A stretch of 64,000 bases of DNA from Fennellomyces sp. T-0311. Its lineage: Eukaryota > Mucoromycota > Mucoromycetes > Mucorales > Lichtheimiaceae. This document shows positions 12,974 through 23,201 of the stretch, one piece after another. Within the stretch, counting starts at the first letter, position 1, and each line of letters opens with the position of its first letter. Under the pieces are notes generated by a model, which saw nothing but the letters and a program-made list of their open reading frames with translations, made no database searches and was not told the origin of the DNA. The stretch is taken from contig JALLLT010000061.1 of assembly GCA_025266875.1 (NCBI GenBank), positions 62,001-126,000 on the forward strand. The letters are read 5' to 3'. A program made the translations under genes and the position numbers.

Positions 12974-15900
12974 TCATAAGGTCCACAGCATTAAGTTTTC
13001 TTTGTTATGATGACTGGCAGATGCAACGACCTGAGTATTGTCTAGAACTGCACATGCAAGTCCTGCTATCGTTCCTGACTGTGAACCTGCACGCGTCGGC
13101 TGCGCTGATGAAATGCCACATTCCCAGATGTAGATCGCTTCGTACTCGCCGTACACCACCCGCAGCTTGTCCGTGTCGCCCTTGGTAAACACACAACTCT
13201 GAATCTTGGCCTGTATAGACTGTCTGGACATAGGCTTCCAATGCAGCGTATCGTACACTGCAATCAATCCCTCCGACGAGGTCACCAGGTAGTTGCCGTC
13301 CGGAGACCAATCCAGTGAGCAAATGTATTTGGAGTCGTCCGTTTGAACCGGCTTGATCGCATCCGACGATCCGGCGGACGCGTTGGTCCCTTTGGCCGCA
13401 GCAATATCGACAATGTACAGCTTGTTGCCAGCCGCACACGCCAGCTTGTTGCTCTCGCGAGGGTGGAATCGTAATGGACTGGGGGAGAACGCGACATTGG
13501 ACATGGACTGTAGATAATCCAGCTGTGAGTTTGCGTTGCATCGTTTCCCCACTAACTCAAACAAAACGTACCATCCGTAATATCTTTTCACTTTTTGATG
13601 AACTCATATTCCAGATGTTCAATTCGCCCTCGCCATCCATTGAACACACGATCTCCGGCCGTCCAGGAGCAAAATCCACCGCCGTAACTGACGTTCGGCA
13701 ATTGAACTTGGCGATCTCCTTTGCAGTGGAGGCGTTACTATTGAGTGCCGCCCCGACATCCCAGATCCTGACGCTCTTATCGAGCGAACCCGTTGCGACC
13801 AAGTTTCGGTCATCCGGACTCCAGCGCACGCAATTGATGTTCCCGTTGTGGCCTTCCAGTACGTAGATCTTTTGTCGGTCCTGCACGCCCCAGATCATGA
13901 CGCGCTTATCATGACCGGCGCTGGCTAAATACTGTCCGTTCTGGGAGAACGAGCAGGTCAGCACCTTGCCCGTGTGGCCCAGTAACTCTCCATTGAACTG
14001 CAGCGCAGGTCCTGATGTGGGCAGTGCCAGTGGATTGTCGACGCCGGTAATGTTGCCCATGTTGGCTATAAAGCTGCTCCCAAACCCATCCAAATCGTTG
14101 CCATCGCCAATCACGAACGCTGGATCGGCCCCATCTTCGGTACCCGCAAAAATGTCGTTCAAGTCCGCTCCGTCGCTCATCATGAACCTCTCCAGATCAA
14201 AGGACACCCCACCACCCGCCGCCGCGTTGGCTGGCACGGTTGCGGGTGATTGTGTTTCGGCCTTGACGTTGGGCGAATCCATATCCATGCCTGGGTTCCA
14301 TGACAGTCGCTGGTTGGGCATCTGTTGCGGCGTCTGCGGTGGTAATTGCTGCTGCGCTTGCGTGGGCGTGTTGCGAGGCTGAGGCGTTTGCTTTCCTTGG
14401 GGAGCATTACTCCGGCTCACTTGCGGTGACGTGCTTTGCTTCTGGTCTTGCGGCGGATACGATGCCCGCTGCTGTTGCGGGGTGGTTTGCTGTTGCGGTA
14501 ATCTTCCTTGCATTTGCATGGCAGGCGACTCTTGCGGTGCCGATGCGTTGTTTCGTTGGTTGGCATTGACAAGGACGCTCTGGGGACTGCCGACATTGTT
14601 CATTTGGGGAGATTGGTGGGTGAGTGGTGTGCTAGGTTCGTTTTCGGGATTGGGGCGGGGTCGTTTGGATGGATGGCCTTGTCCTTGCTGGGCCGCGGCC
14701 TGCTGTTGCTGTTGAGGGGTGAATTGTTGCTGCTGAGCCTGCTGCTGTCTGATCATGTTGTGGTGCTGCTGCATTTGCTGCCGTTGATACGACACCAGGG
14801 CGGGATTGGCTCGCAGCTTTTCGGCGTCTTGGGGCGATCCAACCCCCATGGGCATGGCCTGGCTGGCAGGTGCCATCCCTGGATTCATGTTGGGCGGAAC
14901 CCCCGGCTGCTGCATTTGCTGTTGCTGCTGCTGTTGCTGCTGTTGCTGTTGCTGTTGGGCCATTAGCCGACGTTGGCTCACCAACATTCTATGCTGCTGT
15001 TGTCGCAACAACGCCTAAGCATCGCAATTAAACTCCGGACTCTTTTTCGTGTTGGGTTGCATAAATTACCTGATGTTGCTGTTGCGTCAAGTGCGGTGGG
15101 ATCTGCCCTTTCATCATTTGCTGCGCAAGCATCAAGTTCACTGAAATGGACCACAGTTAGCTGCTGCATCCTTTGTCTTTAATTCATCTCTGCTATCACC
15201 AACCATCACTGTTGTTAAAAGGAGCACTACTCATGACATTCGGATTCGGCATATTGCCAGCCATCTGCCCAGGGATCGCTGGGCCTTGCAACCCCATTGC
15301 CGCCGGGTTTCCCACAGCGCGTGCTTGTCCGTTACCTTTGTGCAGATACATGGATTAGAGTCTCTCCCTCCTTCCCTCTTTCTTTGATCGATGCTTTTAT
15401 TTACCTGGTTGCGACATGGCAAAAGTTCGGCCAGTTGCGTCCATGGCGTGCTGTGGTATCTGTTGCGGATGAGGGGGTTGGGATTGGGATGGGGCTTGCA
15501 CTTGGCCAGGTTGCTGTTGGGGCGTGGCTGACGGTGGCTGCTGTGGCTGCTGCTGAGGAGGCTGTTGCTGGGGTTGCTGTGCCTGCTGTTGCTGCTGCTG
15601 TTGAGCCTGTTGCTGTTGCTGTTGAGCCTGTTGTTGCTGGTTTTGCATCAGATGTTGGCTCATGGCAACTTGTTGCATTTGAAAGCGGGCCTGATGGTTA
15701 TTGACAAGCATTCTGGCCCACGCACACACATAACCATTAATTCACAGACATGCACATACCACCCCATTGCATCGTTGAACTTACGGATTTCGCATCATGT
15801 TTCCGGCAGCTTGTGCTTGAACTTGCGCCTGACGTTGCCCCGCAACATGCATCCGGAAAGCAGCCTGTAAAACGTGATACAAAATTTAAGACAACAGTGT

Positions 15901-17105
15901 CGATCATCCCCTTAAAAACAATTTATATAGTTACCCTTTCTTCCTGCGTCATTGAACTGAGATCGCGATTGAGATTGAAGGCAGCGATGGCTGCTGCGTT
16001 GGGCATGTTTGCTGGTGCTGTTCGTTGGGTATTCATCATCGGTTGGCCTTGAGCATTCAATGGGATGCCCTGGGCACCCACCATGGGTGAATTCATCATA
16101 TGTTCAGCCGATGGATGGCCCATGGACTCGCTGCCTTGCGCGTTGGGTCTTTGCATCTGCTGCGGGGAAAAGACAGGCGATGCCGCGTGTCTGCCCGGGA
16201 TATGTTGCTGGGGTAAGGATGCGGGCATGCTTTGAGGAGTATGTACAATGTTGTTGCTGTTATTGTTATTGTTGTTGGTAGGGTGGGGCATGCCGCTATT
16301 CGGGAGCGAGGTGGTGCTGCTAGCGGGTGACGGGCGAGAATCTCGTGACAGATTCGCCTGTTGCGAAGGAACGCTTTGGAGATGAGGAGTCTGAGCCGCG
16401 GCCGCCGCTGCAGCTGCTGCTGCTGCATGTTGCTGCGGTTGTTGCTGTAACGGATGATGAAGAGTATGTTGTTGTTGTTGAGGAGAATGGGTTTGTCGTT
16501 GAGCTTCAGACGCACGTCGCTGCTGTTGCTGTTGCTGGGCCTGTTGTTGCTGGGCCTGTTGTTGCTGCTGGGCCTGTTGTTGTTGTTGTTGTTGTTGCTG
16601 CTGCTGTTGCTGTTGTTGTTGTTGCTGGGCCTGTTGCTGGGCAACTTGCTGCTGTTGCTGGGCTTGCTGTTGCGCTTGATTGTAGGCACGCTGTTGGGAC
16701 AAGATCTCGTCTCGTCTCGACCGTAGAAACATATTAAACTGTGATTATTTTTTTTCCAGAAGAAAAATCAACCACACAAAATAGAAGGTAAACAAACATG
16801 CATCGTAGCAAAAAGGCGATCATTTATAAGCGGCTTACCTGATCGTACACTTGTGCCTCCTTACTGGCGACGGCTTCGTTGTGCTTGGCATTGTAAATGT
16901 CCCAGAACACACTCCACCAGTCTGAAAGGAATCCGGTTGGAATATCGATAGGTGGCATCCGATCTGGTGCAACGTGTGCTTCGGCCGCGAACGCTCTGGC
17001 TGCCTGTTGAAAATTACGCTTTTTGCAGTAGTCGTAGATATACGTGTGGAGCATGTCGTTGGGTTCTGTGTCTGACTGGCGTCCATTTTGTCTGCGAAGA
17101 GCCAT
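12974..17105 (-). CDS. LEUNIG-like transcriptional corepressor (LisH/LUFS, poly-Q, WD40)
   Basis: Eight coding exons: 16839-17105, 15935-16738, 15785-15864, 15405-15712, 15210-15335, 15070-15140, 13572-15014 and 12974-13522. All junctions are in phase, giving 1215 residues. The N-terminus has a LisH segment (HTYIYDYCKKRNFQQAARAF) followed by the LUFS-type block FLSDWWSVFWDIYNAKH and MFLRSRRDEILSQQRAYNQ. About 700 residues rich in Gln, Pro, Met and Asn follow, with several long pure poly-Q tracts encoded by mixed CAG/CAA. WD40 repeats run from about residue 900 to the end, with units such as ASAGHDKRVMIWG and ATGSLDKSVRIWDV. The LUFS plus WD40 layout is that of plant LEUNIG/SEUSS corepressors and related fungal regulators; a nuclear scaffold for transcription factors is inferred. 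The poly-Q DNA produces poly-Leu and poly-Ala frames in other readings that are not genes. Confidence 0.9.
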
Positions 17106-18305
17106 TTATTAGTTCCACGTCAACTGGGATCTTTGGCCAATTCCACCACACCACACCCCTTGACTGTTTCCCTCTCTTCGCCCCCCTTTTCTCTCTTTTT
17201 TTTGCCTATATTTTTTGCAATCCGTACTAATCCACCCAACAAAGAAAAAGATGATCCACATGTCCCCTACGTACTGTTCCCAGGCGTTTCGCCGAAGTTG
17301 TGGTTGTGCCATTGTACGAGTGTTTTCCAAGGAAAAAAAAGGGTTAGGCGACAACAAGTTAAATGGTGGAGAGAAACGCTCACAGTCCAACAGGAGAAAG
17401 AGCGAATCGCCGACTAGAACCTTTAACTTCATTTAGTCTACGTCACTTGCTCCTATATCTGTAGCCCCCTTCCAACCCAATCACCGTGCATCCACCTGCC
17501 AATCACCGATCAGGACCCTGATTGATTGATGCACGGCTCATTTTCCTTTTTCTATTTGGCTCGATTGAGTAGTTTTGCCTTTTCTACGCCCTTCCGACTC
17601 GCACCATCACCTCATTCTTGCACGCTCAAAAGGAAACACGCTTGATCTCTTTACTATTGAACTGAATAACTTGGGTGTGTACGTAAACTTTCTTATCTCT
17701 GCTGTTGCCCACACACAGACCCCTCCTTGGTGCGTAGATACTGTTGTCATGTCGAAATTTGCTTACATGTCTGCATGATTACCAAACAAAAAAGTGACAG
17801 CTGGTGGCCTTACGCTTCATCATCAGATATTTTTTTCTAACTGACGCGTCGCATCCGCACCAGTTCAGCAGATGTACACACCTCTGTCAACAATACTCAT
17901 CCAAAAAGGCCGTCAATGATGCTTTTCACCTGCCTCATTTGGCAAAAGTTAGATTAGAAATGGATGGATGCCAACATCCCCACTGACACAGTGCAGATCG
18001 CCGCTTGGGACTCCACATGCTATTTCTGACCGCCTTCTTGTCCGCTCGTCCAGTGGCATACGTTTAGAAGACACGGCTAAACATCGTCGCGTGTTTCCAA
18101 GGACACGACCCATCAGTTACGACTGCGACACGAGCCGTATGGCGCTGGCATGCTTTTAATAACGCAGTAATTTACGAGGCCGCCATTTAGTTCTGCCGAC
18201 CCCACGCGCCATTGTTCATTGCCCGCTCCTGCATGAAGCAAGAGACATTGGCTTGTATCTTTTTAAATTTATTTAACACGCGCAGCGCAGAAAACAAAAT
18301 GGTAT
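17106..18305. other. Intergenic
   Basis: The first 350 bases upstream of the corepressor ATG are pyrimidine-rich on the plus strand, consistent with its promoter/leader. The remainder shows no coding signal on either strand. Confidence 0.6.
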
Positions 18306-19606
18306 CTAGAGCTTGGAGGGGTCTTTCTTGCTGTTTCGTGACCATGGAACAATCAGGCATTGGTGTCTTTTTTTTTATAAATAAAAAAAAAGTGAGTCAT
18401 TCTATTTCTTTCTTTCTCAAAATAGATCACGTTACCTTGTCAGCGCAATCAAGTTGCCATCCAAATCCCAGATACCGCCACTGGCATCGAATCGGTTGTT
18501 GATGATATGTGGAGCAACAATGCTGGAAATCACCTCTTTGCACGCCGGTCGCCGCTTGAACTGTACTTCGAGCTGCATTGTAGGACACCAGACACGACCC
18601 TATGGTACTCAATTAAGAAAATAGATCACTAAAGGGTATTTTGGAACTTACTCCCAATGTTTCTTCACCCAGCATTACCGGTGGAGGGATGAACATATCA
18701 CACCAGTATGGAATAGCTAAAGTTTTACGTATACGATAAGAAACGACTTGCCCCACTTGGACTATCCAAAAAATACCTTTGAAGTCCGTATCACGGCCAT
18801 CCTTAAACTTGATCGACTGGTTAAACACGGGTGCTCCTCGACCGCTCTCGTCATCCGTCACGACTTTTTGCAACAAAGCTTCGACGTAATCTCCCATGAA
18901 AAAGTACTCATAAGGCTCCATGATGCTTCGATCAGGCGCTTGATAAGGCTCATGGAAATGCGTGACGCCTTCCTCGCCATCCATATTGCCCATGGTGAAA
19001 ATGACGTGTACTTTTTCCTTGTACAGTTCTGGATCGAAATCGTCGGCACTCGTCAACACCGTCGTTTTGTCTTTGGGCTGGAAAAGCATGGCTTTGACCA
19101 AACAATAGCCTTTTCGGCTTGTCTTGAGATCTTGGATTGCAACTACCGTCGGTGCAACCTCGGACTTGTGCAGGAAAAACCCGTTCATCGCAATTGGATC
19201 TTTCTGGTGTTTCTCTTCAAAATGTCGAAGAACCGCATCCGTAATGATCGCCAAGATATAACCTGGTTGTTGGATTTGTTGTTAAGTATACGTGTGTAAC
19301 GCCATATGATAAGAAAGGCTTACCACCCTATACATTAATAACGTTAATGATCTGTTGCTTTGCCTTTTAATTGTATAATATACGTACGTGAGGAACATCA
19401 CCAATGCACCATTCCTAGCGTTTCCATTATGGATCAGTAAAAAAAAAGGTGTGGGAGTTGCATTAGTCAAAACAAAAGTTCACCTGAATTGCGCTGCCAG
19501 TGTATAAAGTCAATCCATCCTTTGTACCGACGCAAGCCGTGTTGGTTGCTCGATCAAATGCATAGGGTGCCAGCTCGTTGGATGGTGATAGTTCGGGATT
19601 GCTCAT
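18306..19606 (-). CDS. Thioesterase-like (hotdog, TesB/4HBT_3-type) protein with a 4-nt microexon
   Basis: Six exons: 19484-19606, 19388-19414, 19324-19327, 18652-19262, 18436-18599 and 18306-18366, giving 329 residues. The family has two hotdog folds and usually hydrolyses acyl-CoA thioesters; the substrate here is unknown. Supporting stretches are CIGDVPHGGYILAIITDAVL in the N-terminal fold and, in the C-terminal fold, GRVWCPTMQLEVQFKRRP, FDASGGIWDLDGNLIALTRH and QCLIVPWS. The PHGGY motif is recovered only if a 4-nt exon (GGTG) is included; its flanking introns are 60 and 61 nt, with good donors, acceptors and TTAAC-like branch points. No N-terminal targeting signal is evident. Family assignment is from motif resemblance. 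Confidence 0.72.
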
Positions 19607-22539
19607 GGTGGCAAAGAGAAACTGGAAAGTAAAAATTCTGGGGAAAGGAGCAGCAACACCGAAAGGGAACACAGATCGTGCTTATAAAGCATTTGGCTGG
19701 GTCGGGGTTTACCATTTACAGCCGTTGGACTGCCAGCGCTTGTGCTTAATGCGCTTGGTTATAATTATCGGCGATAGAGCAATTCTATTTGTCATTCGAA
19801 ATAATCATATGGTAATAAACATTAAAGGAGTTGCTTTCCCGCTGGTAACCAATGAAACGGACTGGCTTTGGCAAATCAAACTGTCCCGGGGAATTCCAGA
19901 CTTTTTGATTACTTTTCAACATGCGGGCAGCGTCATTGGTGTACCAATTCTCGGTATAAAACGCCCACGCGGTCCCGGATACCGAATTTGCATTCAAACT
20001 ACACTATCTCTTTCGTGATCATTAGGCACATATCGCGAGTTTTCATATATATATATAAATATAAATGACCCACGGACCATCTTTCTTATAGGGTCCCTAT
20101 TGGTCTCATCAGAAGATAAGCGAACCAATTCAAATGATTGTGGCATACTTGTGTAAAACATCATGTTTGATCCATTCTTCACATGTCAAGAAACATTACT
20201 CCCCACCCCGGGTAAATCATTTAACATCCGCATGATCATCCCGGTAAAAAATCCCCGGTATCAGTTAGTGCTTGATTGCTGTTATCCAAGTTGTGTTGCT
20301 ATTGCAGAAATTTCTCTACCGTCGTCGTCATTTGTTTCTTGATTGACACGTGGGATAGAGTACCCATGACCAAGCAGATATGGGCAACCTCTAATCAGAA
20401 TATCTGTGGGAGTGCTGTCATTATTAACACAACTGTAAAAAAAGCAATATTTATCTTGACCAACGGATTAAAACGTGGTGTTTCTGTGGTAAATTTACAG
20501 GGAAAAAAGGATCCATCCACAACGTTCTCTCTTTTGTTATCCATGTTCGTATCAAGGTGTATTTGATTACGTTTTGACCAATGACAAGCAACCCGCTGGC
20601 TACATTTCCACTTTCAACTTGTGGATCCGTTTTTTCTTCACAGCTCAGCGATTTGCATTCAACGCATAGGAAATCCGTACAGTATTACGTACACTCGTTG
20701 AAAAATGCTTATGTGTATGTGCGAATTGCGAAGGTATGTAGTGAAGGTTATCTTTTAAGCATTGGCTTTTGAGTAAGTATTGAATATATTTTATGCAATA
20801 ACAGTGGTTGGCACTACTGACATGCGCGACGAATTTCACACATATTATCCTTCGACTGATTCTTACGATACTTCTGGAAGATTTTATATAGTAAAACCAA
20901 TACGCTTTTACGTATGAAGGGGGGCTGCTTTTTTTTAAGAAAAAGACAGCTTTGGCTCGAGAGAGTTTGTATAATGCAGCTTTTGCATATGGGATTACAC
21001 AAAGCTAGACCATACACTCGCTTTTACGATGCAGATTATGTTACAAACCACGTTGGCTACCAAGATGACCTCTTTTATTTCGCCTGCCTGGGGTTTCGGC
21101 AAGCAGCACATGGCGGAAGCTGCTCAGACGCCGCTTGGATTGTTTTCAGTTTCGAAGAATCTTTCACACATAGCGCCATCACGACTTTCATTTGGTTTAC
21201 GAACTTTGAAACTGTCCGGTTTTGACTGGAAAGCCTTCAGCTGACGATAGAGAGAACATCGTATTCGTTTTTTATGACTCGGCATACATAAGTAACGTGA
21301 GTGTCTTCAATTCTATATACAAAGTAAATGAGGTAGTAAGAGCACATACATCTAGTGCTACGTATATAGCATAAATACAGCATTCGAGACGGTCAGCAGC
21401 AGGTCTCTAATGATGGTGGTTAAACTGTAATGCCAATGTCGTTTATATTCTCAATCTAGAAAAGCTATCCGGCACACCATCTTCTTCAGCATTGCTTCGA
21501 CGTAGCGATTCCGTGTTCAAAATTGATGTGCGCGTCAAAAACAACTATATTTCAACGACTGGTTCAAGGACCGCGATGCAGTAAATACGATTACAGACAA
21601 CCTTGCTGCTCCAGACCCGAGCAGAGACGTACAACCAGTATGAATGTGAGCACATGCTTGAGACATTCTTAGTGCCCGGTCCTCTTCCCGCTCCACCACC
21701 ACCACCACCATCGCTAGTATCAAACATGCATCCTGAGTGAGCAGCCACTGCTGGTTAATCTTCAGTTTTGCAGCCTCACCATGGTGCTATCGCCACTCAG
21801 TTATGGTTTTCCGTCAATTATTCGAGAACAGAATTTCATGGCAGCACAAAGTTTCTACTCACCACGTATTTCAGTACGTAGCCACCGTCAATGCCTCAGT
21901 ATTTAGAGCATACAGATGTTAGTAGTGAGAACGAGGCATATGTGCTGATGTCTAGTAGTAGTCGCTACCACACATCAGTCTTCTCTGCAGGCGTGGAAAT
22001 ACATCCAATGCGGTGGTATATTTAGTTGTCCAGGCCACTACAAAAGGTCAAAAGCATGCTTAAGATAAACCAACGTTTCAGTTGAAACTGATAACCCTAC
22101 ACCCTTCACAGTGAGTCAAGGCACTCAGACGAAATTAACTCCCAAAATTCTTCCGCTCTCCATACATGGTACCCATCCATGATTGCAATTGCTTTCATTC
22201 GCTGTGCTTGCATGCAAATGTCGAGCTATTCCTTCTAAGTCATATGCCGTAGTCGCGTAATATATTATCGATACTATTTATGAATATGTTACAAAATAGT
22301 AATAGGTATTGACAGACTTTGAAACTGGATGGTCGTGTAGCCAACATAGGCCAAGTAGCATAAAATGAGCCACGCTCGTACTTGGCAACTTTTGTCTGCG
22401 TTGCTCAGGAAAAACAATATTTGAAACGTAAGCCGATGGATGCATATTACGTCAGGATAATAGCACTGCGCTACAAATGTCAAAAGCACATTCAGATGTC
22501 AACAAAATGTGTCGAATACCTTGTCAATGAAAATCCATA
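19607..22539. other. Intergenic, possible decayed coding traces
   Basis: No intact gene. Two short stretches look somewhat protein-like without resolving into a gene: 21065-21243 (plus strand, MTSFISPAWGFGKQHMAEAA and onward) and about 21555-21632 (plus strand, WFKDRDAVNTITDNLAAPDP). They may be remnants of a dead gene or transposon. The rest is AT-rich. Confidence 0.4.
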
Positions 22540-22700
22540 TGTCGGCCATCTGCCCAGTAACCACCAGTACTTGGGTGCCCGTTACCCTTTTGCAAACAAA
22601 GATTAGAATCTCCCCTTTCTTTGATGGATATTTGTAATTTACTTGGTTGCGACATGGTCAGTTGTGTGCATGACATCTCCTGCGTGCACATCGTTTCTAA
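22540..22700 (-). pseudogene. Decayed duplicate of part of the LEUNIG-like gene
   Basis: This stretch is clearly related to 15260-15445 in the corepressor gene, in the same orientation. Shared blocks include GCCATCTGCCCAG, a CCGTTACC-to-TTGCA block, GATTAGA.TCTC, TTTCTTTGAT and TTGCGACATGG, separated by small deletions. The match crosses the intron between exons 4 and 5 of the parent gene (15336-15404), so this is a genomic duplication and not a retrocopy. No open frame remains. Extent beyond these limits is uncertain. Confidence 0.7.
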
Positions 22701-22774
22701 TATTTCGAGGTTCTACAAATAAAAAGTCTCATCACTGTATCGCGGAAAAACTTAAATACCGAAGCTCGACATAA

Positions 22775-22987
22775 GAGCATCTCCAGCGGCATTCTAGCGG
22801 TCTCGCTTTTCCATACGCCAAATCTACAATTTTCGGTATTTTAAACGCTTTGCTCGCTAAAATATCTAGAGACAGGTTCATATCGCTGAATAGCGATTCC
22901 ACTGGAAATCTGTCTTGCCCTTAGCGAAAACTAAAACTGGCGCTCAGCAAATTTAGCAGAAAATTAGCGAGTCCGCTGGAGATGCTC
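22775..22987. mobile_element. MITE with 15-bp terminal inverted repeats and TAA target duplication
   Basis: A 213-bp element begins GAGCATCTCCAGCGG and ends with its exact reverse complement CCGCTGGAGATGCTC. It is flanked on both sides by TAA (22772-22774 and 22988-22990), the 3-bp TWA-type duplication typical of the PIF/Harbinger superfamily. It has no coding capacity. Internal AGCGA/TCGCT motifs near both ends suggest longer imperfect subterminal repeats. It lies just left of the MULE-like element. Confidence 0.85.
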
Positions 22988-23201
22988 TAAGCTGGGCAAT
23001 GCAGCAAAGAAAGTCTTTGAAAGTACAGTTGATGGCATCCCATTTCAAGCATTTAGGACAATCGTATACCTGGTAGCTAGGAAGTATTTCAGTAATCCAA
23101 GTGGCAATGTTATTCCTTCGTTAATTGTTACAAACCAATTCTGCTGAAAGTTATACACGTCATCACTCGTAAGAAAACTGAAAGTGCAGTTCTTCACAAT
23201 C

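Noticed and set aside
14300..16730. Long plus-strand frames rich in Leu, Val, Ala and Cys opposite the corepressor
   Set aside because: They are complements of the CAG/CAA poly-glutamine tracts and have no independent coding evidence.
19384..19388. Joining thioesterase exon 2 at 19384 directly to 19262
   Set aside because: It is in frame but yields PHVRYILA, losing the conserved PHGGY motif, and needs a 121-nt intron; the 4-nt microexon model explains both better.
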